The notes: generated by a model not told the origin, from the sequence alone. Positions 44,138 to 53,484 are shown, numbered from the stretch's first letter. The stretch is DNA of 64,000 bases from Microcoleus asticus IPMA8 (GCF_013179805.1 NZ_SRRZ01000007.1:29754-93753), one strand, 5' to 3'. Translations and numbers: made by a program.

Positions 44138-44455
44138 TCAAAACTCGTCTAGCAACCACTCCGAGGCTCTTTCACCCAAATCTAGGGGAACGCTGACAGC
44201 TTTGCCCAAGCGCGGGCGATCGCGAGTAGTTACGATAAATTCTCTCACCTGTGCCGTGCTGCCCCAGCCGTTGAGGTAATTGGCCACCGCATCCAAATGC
44301 TCGATATAATCAGCCTCCGTCATCGGAAAAGATGCCTGTTCTAGATATTTCCACATAACTTGCACAAAAATCTTGCCCCGCGTCCGCCGCAATCTGATAT
44401 CGTAAGACTTTCCCCATTTTTCTAGCAGTAGCTGGTGTAAATCCTTGCCCGTCAT
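44138..44455 (-). CDS. DUF3067-family protein
   Basis: 105 residues, soluble, starting MTGKDLHQLLLEKWGKSYD with WKYLEQASFPMTEADY and LNGWGSTAQVREFI. This matches a small family conserved in cyanobacteria and plants (DUF3067). It is divergent from petC with 214 bases between the starts, a pairing that may reflect a role in photosynthetic electron-transfer complex assembly; that link is inference from position. Confidence 0.8.
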   Translation of the reverse strand: MTGKDLHQLLLEKWGKSYDIRLRRTRGKIFVQVMWKYLEQASFPMTEADYIEHLDAVANYLNGWGSTAQVREFIVTTRDRPRLGKAVSVPLDLGERASEWLLDEF

Positions 44456-44669
44456 GGTTGCTCCTGAGTTAATCCATTAAACAATAAAAGACAAAGTTCA
44501 AAAAATGTAATAATACTCTAATAAAGGCTGGAAGGCGCATTCTTAAAAGGAATTTTTGCGACCTAAAATTTGTGCGAGCAGATTAACGGCAATTATCCTC
44601 CTTCCTCTGCACGTACAGGTTCGCTAACAGCTAACAAACAAACGTAACTTAAAACCGTAAAGGCAGGTC

Positions 44670-45212
44670 ATGGCTCAATCTTCTGCTGGAAATCCCGATG
44701 TCCCCGATATGGGGCGTCGCCAATTTATGAATTTGCTGACGTTCGGTACAGTCACAGGTGTTGCACTGGGCGCACTCTATCCCGTTGTCCAATATTTTGT
44801 TCCTCCGTCGAGTGGGGCAGTTGGCGGCGGAGTGACAGCTAAAGATGCCTTGGGCAACGACATCCTCGTTAGCGAATATTTGGCTTCGCACCCTGCAGGC
44901 GATCGCACTTTAGCCCAAGGTCTCAAAGGCGACCCCACTTATCTTGTGGTGGAAAAAGACCAATCTCTCGCCGACTACGGCATCAATGCAGTTTGCACTC
45001 ACTTGGGTTGCGTCGTGCCTTGGAATGTTAGCGAAAACAAGTTTATCTGTCCTTGCCACGGTTCTCAATACAACAATGAGGGCAAAGTGGTGCGCGGCCC
45101 AGCGCCTTTGTCTCTGGCCCTGGCCCACGCCACTGTCGCAGATGACAAGATCGCTTTTACCCCTTGGAAAGAAACTGATTTCCGCACCGGCGAAGCACCT
45201 TGGTGGTCTTAA
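44670..45212 (+). CDS. petC: Rieske iron-sulfur protein of cytochrome b6f
   Basis: 180 residues. The N-terminus carries a twin-arginine motif (GRRQFMNLL, Arg16-Arg17) followed by a hydrophobic signal anchor, so it is a Tat substrate. The 2Fe-2S ligands are in CTHLGC (Cys109, His111) and CPCHG (Cys127, His130), with the stabilising Cys114 and Cys129. It passes electrons from plastoquinol to cytochrome f on the lumenal side. First gene of the petC-petA operon. Confidence 0.98.
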   Translation: MAQSSAGNPDVPDMGRRQFMNLLTFGTVTGVALGALYPVVQYFVPPSSGAVGGGVTAKDALGNDILVSEYLASHPAGDRTLAQGLKGDPTYLVVEKDQSLADYGINAVCTHLGCVVPWNVSENKFICPCHGSQYNNEGKVVRGPAPLSLALAHATVADDKIAFTPWKETDFRTGEAPWWS

Positions 45213-45221
45213 ACTATTTTG

Positions 45222-45246
45222 GATTTTAGATTTTAGATTTTAGATT
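45222..45246. repeat. Heptamer array (GATTTTA)3 in the petC-petA spacer
   Basis: Three perfect units plus GATT, 9 bases after the petC stop codon and inside the expected petC-petA transcript. Degenerate relatives (CCAAAATCCAAAATTCCAAA) follow at 45300-45330. Confidence 0.93.
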
Positions 45247-45371
45247 GGGGATCGGCGGTGAAAATTACAGATAATTGCATCCCTAAAACAGTCTAATCAT
45301 CCAAAATCCAAAATTCCAAATTCCAAATCTAAAATTCACGCATTGTCTGACCTTTGAGATTGAATACTCTG

Positions 45372-46361
45372 ATGCCACAAACTAATTTATCTGCGATATT
45401 TCGCCGCAGTGCCAGGACGATCGCGAAAACAGCCTTAATTGCGATCGCAGCAGCAGGATTTTTCCTCACCAGCGACATCGCACTTCCCCAAGCAGCATTT
45501 GCTTACCCTTTCTGGGCCCAGCAAACAGCACCCGCTACTCCCCGCGAAGCAACAGGCCGCATTGTTTGCGCTAACTGTCACCTCGGTGCAAAAGTGACTG
45601 AAGTTGAAGTGCCGCAATCTGTTTTGCCTGACACAGTGTTTGAAGCTATTGTCAAGGTTCCCTACGATACTAACGTTCAACAAGTTGTCGGCGACGGCAC
45701 CAAAGGCGGCTTGAATATCGGCGCAGTTGTGATGTTGCCCGAAGGTTTCAAGATTGCTCCCGCTGACAGAATTCCCGAAGAAATGAAGGAAAAAGTCGGC
45801 GATCTTTACTTCCAACCTTACAGCGAAACCCAAGAAAATATTGTTTTAGTGGGCCCCGTGCCGGGAGAACAGTACAAAGAATTGGTATTCCCCGTTTTGT
45901 CGCCGAATCCGGAAACAGACAAGTCGGTTCACTACGGCAAATACCAAATTTTTGTCGGAGGCAACCGCGGTCGCGGTCAGGTTTATCCTACTGGCGAAAA
46001 GAGCAATAATAGTGTTTATAATGCTTCGGTAGCTGGCACCATTTCTAAGATTGCTAAACCTGAAGATGGCGGTTATCAAGTGACAATTCAACCTGCCGAA
46101 GGTGCAGCCGTTGTTGATACGATTCCCGCCGGCCCTGAACTGATTGTTACCGAAGGACAAACAGTTGCAGCAGGCGAACTTTTGACGAGCAATCCTAATG
46201 TGGGCGGCTTCGGTCAAAAAGACGTGGAGATTGTGCTGCAAAGTGCCGATCGAGTTAAAGGATTGATGGCTTTCGTGGCTTTGACCATGCTGGCTCAAAT
46301 TATGCTGGTTCTCAAGAAGAAACAGGTCGAAAAAGTTCAAGCTGCTGAAATGAATTTCTAA
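45372..46361 (+). CDS. petA: Cytochrome f
   Basis: The ATG at 45372 gives 329 residues; an upstream TTG in frame at 45354 is less likely. The signal peptide ends in AAFA, and the mature protein begins YPFWAQQ with Tyr45 as axial heme ligand. The heme-binding motif CANCH is at 66-70. The large lumenal domain is followed by a C-terminal membrane anchor (GLMAFVALTMLAQIMLVLKK). It accepts electrons from the Rieske protein and passes them to plastocyanin or cytochrome c6. A hairpin terminator follows. Confidence 0.98.
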   Translation: MPQTNLSAIFRRSARTIAKTALIAIAAAGFFLTSDIALPQAAFAYPFWAQQTAPATPREATGRIVCANCHLGAKVTEVEVPQSVLPDTVFEAIVKVPYDTNVQQVVGDGTKGGLNIGAVVMLPEGFKIAPADRIPEEMKEKVGDLYFQPYSETQENIVLVGPVPGEQYKELVFPVLSPNPETDKSVHYGKYQIFVGGNRGRGQVYPTGEKSNNSVYNASVAGTISKIAKPEDGGYQVTIQPAEGAAVVDTIPAGPELIVTEGQTVAAGELLTSNPNVGGFGQKDVEIVLQSADRVKGLMAFVALTMLAQIMLVLKKKQVEKVQAAEMNF

Positions 46362-46420
46362 GTGCGGCTGTAATTAGTTGGGTAAGGTACTCTGTGCACA
46401 CCCAACTATTATGTAAATAG

Positions 46421-46437
46421 GGCGGGTATTCCCCGCC
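46421..46437 (+). terminator. Probable terminator of petC-petA
   Basis: GGCGGG (46421-46426) and CCCGCC (46432-46437) pair around TATTC; flanking AATAG and TTATTGTTT extend it weakly with a T-rich tail. It lies 60 bases after the petA stop. Confidence 0.65.
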
Positions 46438-46466
46438 TTATTGTTTAATAAATAACCAGTAAAATA

Positions 46467-47318
46467 ATGTCAATTGATGAGAAAATAGTTGAAGTAGGCC
46501 CGCTGCAATGGTTTTATCGGGAAACAAATCCGGTTAACGAAACTGGTAAATTACCGGTACTGCTGCTGCACGGTTTGCCGTCCCAGAGTTTTACCTGGAC
46601 TGTAATAATGCCGGATTTGGCTGCCCAGGGATTTAGATCGATCGCCCCAGATTGGGTGGGCTACGGGCGATCGACAAAACCAGACAAACGCGACTTTTCC
46701 TATACTCCCGATGCTTTTGTTGACGCCCTCACAGGCTTTATTCAAGCTATAGAATTAGACCGATTTTACCTCGTTGTCCAAGGATTTTTAGCTTCAGCAG
46801 GCATTCAATACGCTTTGCGAAATCCCGATAAAATTGAGCGTTTAGCTATCATCAATACACCAGTTTCAGCAGATATAAAATTGCCTTGGAAAATGCAGCA
46901 GTTGGGACTGCCTTTTATTGGCGACATGATGACGCAAGACCCGCTTTTGGTTGACAGAACTCTCGAAGGTGGCAGCCGCCAGACGATATCAGACAAAGAT
47001 TTAGATGTTTACCGCCGCCCGTTTTTGAAGAGTTCGGATGCCGGTCGATCGCTCATGAATACAGTCCGCAATATTCAATTGTCGCAGTCAATGGCAGAAA
47101 TTGAATCCGGCTGGAAAGCCTGGACTCGACCAACTTTATTTGTATGGGGTTTGACAGACCCTTGGCTGAGTGTTGAACCAGCTCAAAAGCTAGTCGGTTC
47201 CCTGCAAAATGCAGAGTTAGTCACACTGGAACAAGCGGGGCATTATCCTCAAGAACATTGGTCAGAAAAAGTTGGCGATGCTCTGATAACTTTTCTGCGC
47301 CGCCAGGAGGTAAAATAA
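46467..47318 (+). CDS. Alpha/beta-hydrolase fold protein lacking the nucleophile
   Basis: 283 residues, resembling haloalkane dehalogenases and epoxide hydrolases: oxyanion region LLLHGLPSQSFTW, PDWVGYGRSTKP, cap domain, acid-site segment VWGLTDPWLS and His in EQAGHYPQEHW. At the nucleophile elbow, where dehalogenases have VQDWGG, it reads VVQGFLAS (residues 103-110), so the Asp/Ser position is Gly106. It may be a non-catalytic or rewired member. Located between petA and psbQ, which hints at a photosynthesis-linked role (inference). Confidence 0.82.
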   Translation: MSIDEKIVEVGPLQWFYRETNPVNETGKLPVLLLHGLPSQSFTWTVIMPDLAAQGFRSIAPDWVGYGRSTKPDKRDFSYTPDAFVDALTGFIQAIELDRFYLVVQGFLASAGIQYALRNPDKIERLAIINTPVSADIKLPWKMQQLGLPFIGDMMTQDPLLVDRTLEGGSRQTISDKDLDVYRRPFLKSSDAGRSLMNTVRNIQLSQSMAEIESGWKAWTRPTLFVWGLTDPWLSVEPAQKLVGSLQNAELVTLEQAGHYPQEHWSEKVGDALITFLRRQEVK

Positions 47319-47400
47319 TATTTTGTACATAACTCTCGGTGCTAGGTCAGTGAACCAGCTCCTCGCCGAGCTGCATTCCTAGGCAGAGCCTGAGAACTAG

Positions 47401-47426
47401 AAATCTAAAATCTAAAATCTAAAATC
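47401..47426. repeat. Heptamer array (TAAAATC)3 ending 3 bases before the psbQ start codon
   Basis: AAATC then three perfect TAAAATC units at 47406-47426, then GAT and the psbQ ATG at 47430. No Shine-Dalgarno is present in between. Confidence 0.94.
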
Positions 47427-47429
47427 GAT

Positions 47430-47873
47430 ATGACTCGTCCCCGTTCAATTTTTGCCTTGATGATGGCGTTTTTGATGGCATTTCTGGTTAGTTGCAGTAG
47501 TGTCGAAGCAAAAGTTCCAACGACTTACACAGCAGCCCAAATCCAGCAAATTCAGCGCTCTGTTCCTACCCTGACAGAGTTGCGATCGCGCATGGACAAA
47601 TTGGGAACCCTAATTCAAAAGCGAAATTGGGTTGATACCAGAACTTACATTCACGGGCCTCTCGGCGAATTGCGCAGCGCCATGAGAACCGTGTCTGGTA
47701 GTTTGTTGCCGAAAGCTCAAGAACAAGCTGTTGATTTGACTAAAAGTTTGTTTGCTGATTTGGTAGAGATTGACAACGCTGCTAAAGCGGCTGACTATGC
47801 GAAAATCACGGCTAGTTATCGAAAAGCCGTGAATGATTTCGATACCTTCTTGCAGCTAATTCCTAAAGCCTAA
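47430..47873 (+). CDS. psbQ: Photosystem II extrinsic protein PsbQ (CyanoQ), lipoprotein
   Basis: 147 residues. Lipoprotein signal: hydrophobic stretch then lipobox LVSC with Cys22 as lipid-attachment site. The mature part is a four-helix bundle typical of CyanoQ (LRSRMDKLGTLIQKRNWVD, YIHGPLGELRSAM, DFDTFLQLIPKA). It stabilises the oxygen-evolving complex at the lumenal face of photosystem II. A heptamer array lies directly before the start codon. Confidence 0.94.
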   Translation: MTRPRSIFALMMAFLMAFLVSCSSVEAKVPTTYTAAQIQQIQRSVPTLTELRSRMDKLGTLIQKRNWVDTRTYIHGPLGELRSAMRTVSGSLLPKAQEQAVDLTKSLFADLVEIDNAAKAADYAKITASYRKAVNDFDTFLQLIPKA

Positions 47874-47923
47874 TAACTTTGGGTTTGTAGGGTGCGCACG
47901 GATCGCCAAGATAATGCACCAAG

Positions 47924-47972
47924 GTAGGGTGCGCACGGATCAGCGAGATAATTTGATCCGTGCGCACCCTAC
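47924..47972. repeat. Perfect 19-bp inverted repeat of the GTAGGGTGCGCAC family
   Basis: Arms 47924-47942 (GTAGGGTGCGCACGGATCA) and 47954-47972 are exact complements around 11 bases. A direct copy of one arm lies at 47887-47904 and a related small hairpin (GTAGGGT/ACCCTAC) at 47982-48006. It lies after psbQ and may also act as its terminator. Confidence 0.85.
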
Positions 47973-48028
47973 TAATCTTTAGTAGGGTACTCCGTGCACA
48001 CCCTACGAAAAACTACGATAAATTTCTA

Positions 48029-48063
48029 TAAAATCTAAAATCTAAAATCTAAAATCTAAAATT
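48029..48063. repeat. Heptamer array (TAAAATC)4-TAAAATT ending 2 bases before a start codon
   Basis: Four perfect units and a fifth with one change, then GA and the ATG at 48066 of the FAD oxidoreductase. Third case in this window of an array in the ribosome-site position. Confidence 0.95.
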
Positions 48064-48065
48064 GA

Positions 48066-49193
48066 ATGATTCGTGTTGCAATTCTTGGTTGCGGTATTGT
48101 TGGGGCTTCTATCGCCTTTGAACTAAGTCAATTTCCCGAACTGAAAGTTACTGTGTTCGACAAACAGCCGCCGGCACAAGGTTCTACTGGCGCTGCCCTC
48201 GGTGTTTTGATGGGAGTTATCAGCCACAAAACTAAGGGCAGAAATTGGCAGTTGAGGGAAACCAGCCTTCAGCGCTACGAAACTTTGATTCCTGAATTGG
48301 AAGCAGTTACGGGGCGAAAAATTCCTTTTAACAAACAAGGAATTTTAATGCTTTGTTCGGAGGGAGAGGATTTAAGTAAGTGGGAAAAGTTGGTAGCAAC
48401 TCGCGAGTCTCAAGGTTGGAAATTAGAAATTTGGGATGTGGAGCGAGTGCGCGAACTCTGCCCTCATCTCTACTTAAATGATAAGATTATTGCTGCAATT
48501 TATTCGCCTCAAGACCGGCAAGTCGATCCGACGGCGCTAACTTTGGCTTTGGTTGATGCTGCTGAACGAAATGGGGCGATTTTTGAGTTTGGGGTGGAAG
48601 TTGAAGGAATTACTCAGTTGAATTCTCAGGTGTCTCAGATTCAACTCCCATCTTCCATTACTGTCAATATGTCTAGTGGAACAGGCATCTTGCCTGTTAT
48701 TGAAAATTTCGATCGACTAATTGTGGCGGCTGGTTTGGGTTCTGCTGCTGTGACTGCATCGTTAAATCAGTTGGTTGACATTCGCCCGGTGTTGGGACAA
48801 GCGCTGCATTTGCGATCGCCCAATCCTTTAGGAAACCCAGATTTTAAGCCAGTAATTACGTGCGATGACGTTCACATTGTGCCTTTGGAAAATCAGGAAT
48901 ATTGGGTGGGGGCGACGGTTGAGTTTTCAGAAAATGGCGGGGAAATTCAGGCAAATGCTGATATGTTGGGGCAAGTGATGGCAAGGGCGATATCCCTTTG
49001 TCCAGGCTTAGCAGAAGCTGAAATCATCAGGAAATGGTCGGGATTGCGCCCGCGGCCGGAAGGGCGACCGGCCCCAATTATCGAGACGCTTCCCGGTAAC
49101 GATCGCGTTCTCATCGCCAGCGGCCACTATCGCAACGGTGTTCTGCTGGCCCCTGCAACAGCGCGATCGATTCGAGAAATGATTTTGCAATAA
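48066..49193 (+). CDS. FAD-dependent oxidoreductase (glycine-oxidase/DAO type)
   Basis: 375 residues of the DAO family. Dinucleotide-binding start VAILGCGIVGASIAFELS with FDKQPPAQGSTGAALG. Central VAAGLGSAAV segment, and C-terminal GLRPRPEGRPAPI and ASGHYRNGVLLAPATA, as in glycine oxidase ThiO and related amine oxidases. Substrate not assigned; no thiamine genes are adjacent. The start follows a heptamer array with no visible Shine-Dalgarno. Confidence 0.88.
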   Translation: MIRVAILGCGIVGASIAFELSQFPELKVTVFDKQPPAQGSTGAALGVLMGVISHKTKGRNWQLRETSLQRYETLIPELEAVTGRKIPFNKQGILMLCSEGEDLSKWEKLVATRESQGWKLEIWDVERVRELCPHLYLNDKIIAAIYSPQDRQVDPTALTLALVDAAERNGAIFEFGVEVEGITQLNSQVSQIQLPSSITVNMSSGTGILPVIENFDRLIVAAGLGSAAVTASLNQLVDIRPVLGQALHLRSPNPLGNPDFKPVITCDDVHIVPLENQEYWVGATVEFSENGGEIQANADMLGQVMARAISLCPGLAEAEIIRKWSGLRPRPEGRPAPIIETLPGNDRVLIASGHYRNGVLLAPATARSIREMILQ

Positions 49194-49244
49194 TTAACAA
49201 ATGTTAATACAATCAAAATAGCGATTCATATCTTACATCAAAAA

Positions 49245-49727
49245 ATGTCCGACAAATATTTAGGTAAACCCCGGTCTTTGTGGCGAGTAATTTGGCTGTC
49301 CGCAGTCAGCTTGCTGCTATATTACGGATGGTACAAATGGATTATTCAAGAAGAATTGCGTCGCTATAAAGGCAGCGGTTGGTCGGGAACCCTTTGCTTG
49401 CTTCCCTTTGTTTTAGGAGTAGCCGTTCCCCAGGCTTTGCGGATATTCGACCCTGACGTTCCCGGATGGTTTGGTTGGTTTTCCTTGCTTGGTATTGCTT
49501 GGATTTACATCGTGCAGTTCAAACTTTACAACACAGTGAACGAATTGTACCGCCAAGAAGGAATCAAAGAACCGCTAACAGTTTGGTGGATTTTTGTACC
49601 CGGTTTAAATTTAGTTGTCGGCTTGCGGCAAATTCACTTTTTGAGCCAGTTTTGGGCGAAAAAACAGGGAATTGAAGTTAAGGATAACTTAGCCGAAAGT
49701 ATTCCTTTTCTGTCAGCTAACGCTTAA
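49245..49727 (+). CDS. Four-helix membrane protein of unknown function
   Basis: 160 residues with four probable membrane segments (about 14-32, 48-66, 76-95, 115-133), Trp/Tyr-rich at the borders (LLYYGWYKWIIQEELRRYKG, VWWIFVPGLNLVVGLRQI). No family recognised. It starts 51 bases after the FAD oxidoreductase and may be co-transcribed. Confidence 0.7.
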   Translation: MSDKYLGKPRSLWRVIWLSAVSLLLYYGWYKWIIQEELRRYKGSGWSGTLCLLPFVLGVAVPQALRIFDPDVPGWFGWFSLLGIAWIYIVQFKLYNTVNELYRQEGIKEPLTVWWIFVPGLNLVVGLRQIHFLSQFWAKKQGIEVKDNLAESIPFLSANA

Positions 49728-49760
49728 GGGGAAACTTTTTACACTGATATCATAAGTTTG

Positions 49761-49820
49761 TAGGGTGCGTCAGTAATCATAGCTCGATTTTCAAATAATG
49801 TAGCTGACAGACGCACCCTA
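49761..49820. repeat. Inverted repeat TAGGGTGCGTC...GACGCACCCTA
   Basis: 11-bp arms at 49761-49771 and 49810-49820, relatives of the GTAGGGTGCGCAC family. Lies 34 bases after the membrane-protein gene; could serve as terminator or be a miniature mobile repeat. Confidence 0.75.
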
Positions 49821-49921
49821 GAAGTTTATACTAAGACCAAAAAGTGGTTTGACGCGCTACTTATGGCGGTAAGGTGCGCACTGCGAACTCTACATAATTA
49901 GGTTTTGCATCCAGGACTGAA

Positions 49922-50338
49922 TCACCAGAACCTATTCTGCAAATCCGCCAAAATGAGTTTGAGTTCCGGTTCATTAACCCGCTTAATTGCTTTAGGAATA
50001 CTTACCCACTGCCGCTTTCTCTTGCTAGCTTCCGGCCAAATTTCCAGAACTGCTTGCACTTGCATTAAAAATACCCCTACCTGCCAAGTACAGCCGGACT
50101 TTTGATACTCGTAAGTTCCAAGCAAATCCGGGAACACTTTACCCAACAAACCTGCTTCTTCCCAAGCTTCCTTGGCGGCGGAATCTTGGGGAGTCATGTC
50201 AGATTCAATTAATCCTTTGGGAATAACCCAGCGCTTGCTAGCCGAAGAAGTAATCAGCATTACTTCAATTTCTCCGTCTTCAATACGATAGGGAATTACC
50301 CCGGATTGTTCTACCAATACAGCGGTTCTTATACTCAT
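49922..50338 (-). CDS. Nudix hydrolase
   Basis: 138 residues. The Nudix box spans GLIESDMTPQDSAAKEAWEE followed by AGLLG, fitting GX5EX7REUXEEXGU with Lys for Arg. VIPKG precedes it, as in diadenosine-polyphosphate or inositol-pyrophosphate hydrolases, which remains a guess for this protein. Hydrolyses nucleoside-diphosphate-linked substrates using magnesium. The 3' side faces the repeats after the membrane-protein gene. Confidence 0.9.
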   Translation of the reverse strand: MSIRTAVLVEQSGVIPYRIEDGEIEVMLITSSASKRWVIPKGLIESDMTPQDSAAKEAWEEAGLLGKVFPDLLGTYEYQKSGCTWQVGVFLMQVQAVLEIWPEASKRKRQWVSIPKAIKRVNEPELKLILADLQNRFW

Positions 50339-50623
50339 GATTTCTGCAATATTTCTGGGTGCAAAAGCTGCTGCTAGTTCATCAAAGGTTTACAACTAAA
50401 AAATAAAAATTGCCTCCAGATTCTCAATAATTCCCCAGTTGAGACAACAAAGTCGAGAATAGAGATAGTTGGCTTTTCCCCTCTGTGGAAAATAGGAAAT
50501 TCCCCTGCACTCCCACTGAACAATAATATTATTATAATAACCGGGCGCAATCCTCTACCGACAAGCAGATAAAAGCCGATCGACAATATCTGCCTTTAGC
50601 TGCGCCGGTATGCGGTTTTACGC

Positions 50624-53260
50624 CTAATCTTTCTTCGCCTTAGCCTCCAAATTTTCCATACGACTCTTCAAATCTTGATTCTCCTTTTTCACCTGGTCTA
50701 ATTCCTCCCGCAACTGCTTTACCGCTGCATCAGAACCAGCATTTTTCTGCACTCTTTGCACAGCTTCATCAGCCATGCGGCGGACGCGGCCGTCGGGAGT
50801 TTGGTCAGCTAAAGAACCCAAAATGCGAATTGCTTTGCGAGTTTGCATTTGTCCTAATCCCGCTACTACAGAGACTTGAGTCAAGAAAAACGTCTCTTTA
50901 GATAATTCTGCCAATCGCTGCAAAATCCGTTCTAAATTGACCTTCGTTTGACCAGTCGAAATTGTGCCCAAAGAGCGAATTGCAGCCAAGCGCAAAGCTT
51001 GCGGAGTACCCGCAGCAGTGTATTTCAAAATTAGATTCAGCGCATCTTCAGAAGTTTTCATCTGTGCCAAACCGACGATCGCACCCGATCGCACGATCTC
51101 ATTCCAGCCCTGACGTTCTTTGAGTACCAATTTTAACTCTTTTAGTACCTGTTCGTCGGTCGGTTTTTCGTCGGGGTTAGCTGCTGATATTCCGCCAATA
51201 GCACTCGCTGCGGCTGCTTCTACGTAATAGCTGGCGTCGCCTTTTTCTAAGATCGATCTTAGCGCTTTATAAGTTTCGTGAGTTTTGATTTTACTCAGCG
51301 CCGCCACCACAGCACGGCGAACACGAGCATCTTTATCTCTCAAACCAGTTACTAAACCTTCAAAAGCTTGGTCAAGTTTAATTTCTACTAACTGGCTGGC
51401 AACTTCCGCCCGCACAGCCCAGAACGGCTCTTTCTTGAGAACTTCTGACAGCGTTTTCACCGCTTCCAGTCCTCCCTTTTTCGCCAAAGCGTGGGCAGCG
51501 TAAATCCGAGAAACCGGGTCGGGATCGAATTGCAACTGAGCTTTTAGTTCCGCAACTCCATATTCTAAAACAACTGTTTTTAAGTATTTATTGCCGACAT
51601 CAAAACTGATAAATGCAGGCTTCTCCTCTAGGGGAAAATAGAAGCTTTGCTCGCGTTCGTAGACTCGCACTGTAAAAGTTTTTAGGTTCGGGGTTGAAGG
51701 TGCAGAACTGTCATCGTATGCCTCTTTTTCCGGCTTGTAACCGAAGCCGATCGGAATTTTCAGATCGAATACATCTTTGCTGTTGCCGTTCCCGTTGCCA
51801 TTTTTGCTGTCTTTTACCTGAGTTTGTGTTACAGTCACTTTTGCTAATTTGCTGTCGCCATCCCAGGAATAAGCAACTTTGTAATCTGGATGACCGCCGC
51901 GATAAACGTACTGGTCAAACAAAAACATGAGATTGCGACCGGTAGCCTTTTCTATCGCCCTGAGCAAATCGATCGTTTCTACAGTTTTGTGAGCGTTATC
52001 CCGCACAAAAGTGTGAATGGCTTTGTAAAATAATTCGTCGCCCAACTCGGCGCGAATCATGTGATAAACGCAAGCGCCTTTTTCGTACAAATGGCGATCG
52101 TACAATTCGATTGCTTCGCGGTAAACGTGAGTAACGATCGGGCGGCGGTAGCGAGAACTATCTTCAGCTAAATAATTGCGGGCTTCATTTAACATATAGT
52201 AAGCCGCGTCTTCTTTGCCATATTCTTTGTCAGTCCACAGCACCTCGGAATAAGAAGCCATGCCTTCTTTCAGCCAAGCGTGAGACCAATGTTTAATTAC
52301 TACTAAATCGCCGAACCACTGGTGAGCTAATTCGTGGGCGACTAAGCTTTCAGTACCTCGATTGTCGAGGGTGGCGCGTTCGTCTAGCAAGCACCTATCT
52401 GTTAGCAAAGTTGTCGAAGTATTTTCCATACCGCCAAAGATGAAATCATCGACGCAGACTTGAGCGTATTTGGGAAAAGGGTAAGGATAGCCAAATGCTT
52501 CAGAGAAGAATTCAATCATTTGAGGCGTTTTGCCCATGCTGCGCCTAGCGTCTGCTTCGCGGCTTTTTTCAACGTAATAATTAACTGGTTTGCCGTTCCA
52601 TTCGTCTTTGATTTCGGCGAAATCTCCGACTGCTAAAGTCATTAAATAGGTCGGGTGTACCTGGGTTTGCGACCAGTGATAAATCTTATCGTCGCCATCG
52701 TTTTTTGTGCTAATTAATTCGCCGTTGGAAATGGCAAAAAATTGTCTGGGAACTTGCACTCTAATTTCGGAAGTTGCCAACTGTCCGGGATAGTCGAAAC
52801 AGGGAAACCAGAAGCGGGAATCTTCGTCTTCGCCTTGAGTCCAAACTTGTGTTGGTTTGTCTGGATAATTTTTGTCGGGGCCGACGAAATAGAGACCGCG
52901 CTGGGGTTTTTCGACCCAGTATTCGATCGCAATAGTAATTGGTTGGTAAGCTTCTGTTGGTTCGTGCAGTTGAATTTGCAGCACTTCGCCGTCGCTCTCG
53001 AAATTTTGCTTGGTTTCACCAACTTTTACCGATTCAATGTTCAGGTTTACCGCATCTAAGGTTAATTTGTCAATGCCGCTGCGGACTGGATTGATGCGGA
53101 TGCTGCAAGTGCCGCGAAAGCTTTGTTTGGGAATATTCAGCACTAAGTCGAGAAAAATATGCTCTACTTGACCGGGGCGATCTGGATTGTAATGCGGTCG
53201 AGCACCGGGCATCTCGAAGGATTTGTGACTGTTTTCAGAATCAAAGTAAGTATTTGACAT
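50624..53260 (-). CDS. M1-family zinc aminopeptidase with C-terminal HEAT repeats
   Basis: 878 residues. The N-terminal beta domain leads to the catalytic domain with GGMEN (276-280, substrate N-terminus recognition), HELAH (309-313) and the third zinc ligand Glu332 in KEGMAS, the exact HEXXH-18-E spacing. After about residue 560 come HEAT/PBS-lyase-like repeats (VSRIYAAHALAKKG, DARVRRAVVAALSKI, ALRLAAIRSLGTI, DGRVRRMADEAV) and a closing coiled coil (about 845-878). It trims N-terminal residues from peptides; the repeats probably bind a partner. Single gene, divergent from the aldolase gene. Confidence 0.93.
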   Translation of the reverse strand: MSNTYFDSENSHKSFEMPGARPHYNPDRPGQVEHIFLDLVLNIPKQSFRGTCSIRINPVRSGIDKLTLDAVNLNIESVKVGETKQNFESDGEVLQIQLHEPTEAYQPITIAIEYWVEKPQRGLYFVGPDKNYPDKPTQVWTQGEDEDSRFWFPCFDYPGQLATSEIRVQVPRQFFAISNGELISTKNDGDDKIYHWSQTQVHPTYLMTLAVGDFAEIKDEWNGKPVNYYVEKSREADARRSMGKTPQMIEFFSEAFGYPYPFPKYAQVCVDDFIFGGMENTSTTLLTDRCLLDERATLDNRGTESLVAHELAHQWFGDLVVIKHWSHAWLKEGMASYSEVLWTDKEYGKEDAAYYMLNEARNYLAEDSSRYRRPIVTHVYREAIELYDRHLYEKGACVYHMIRAELGDELFYKAIHTFVRDNAHKTVETIDLLRAIEKATGRNLMFLFDQYVYRGGHPDYKVAYSWDGDSKLAKVTVTQTQVKDSKNGNGNGNSKDVFDLKIPIGFGYKPEKEAYDDSSAPSTPNLKTFTVRVYEREQSFYFPLEEKPAFISFDVGNKYLKTVVLEYGVAELKAQLQFDPDPVSRIYAAHALAKKGGLEAVKTLSEVLKKEPFWAVRAEVASQLVEIKLDQAFEGLVTGLRDKDARVRRAVVAALSKIKTHETYKALRSILEKGDASYYVEAAAASAIGGISAANPDEKPTDEQVLKELKLVLKERQGWNEIVRSGAIVGLAQMKTSEDALNLILKYTAAGTPQALRLAAIRSLGTISTGQTKVNLERILQRLAELSKETFFLTQVSVVAGLGQMQTRKAIRILGSLADQTPDGRVRRMADEAVQRVQKNAGSDAAVKQLREELDQVKKENQDLKSRMENLEAKAKKD

Positions 53261-53484
53261 TGTGATGGCAAAGTTGTGAATCGATCGGCGATCGCTGGCA
53301 GCGCAGATCCGGCTGAATTGCCAGCTTATTATAGAGTAGCGCGTCCTAGTTGCTGTTGTCGCTAACTTGTTAAAAACTGGGTCGATCGTTGCCGGGATGG
53401 AAAATAAGATTTTTTCGCTACAATATCAGCAAGGCTAATGTCTGCAATCATCAGCCTGCAATTGAAATAGAGAGGGAAATCTGC

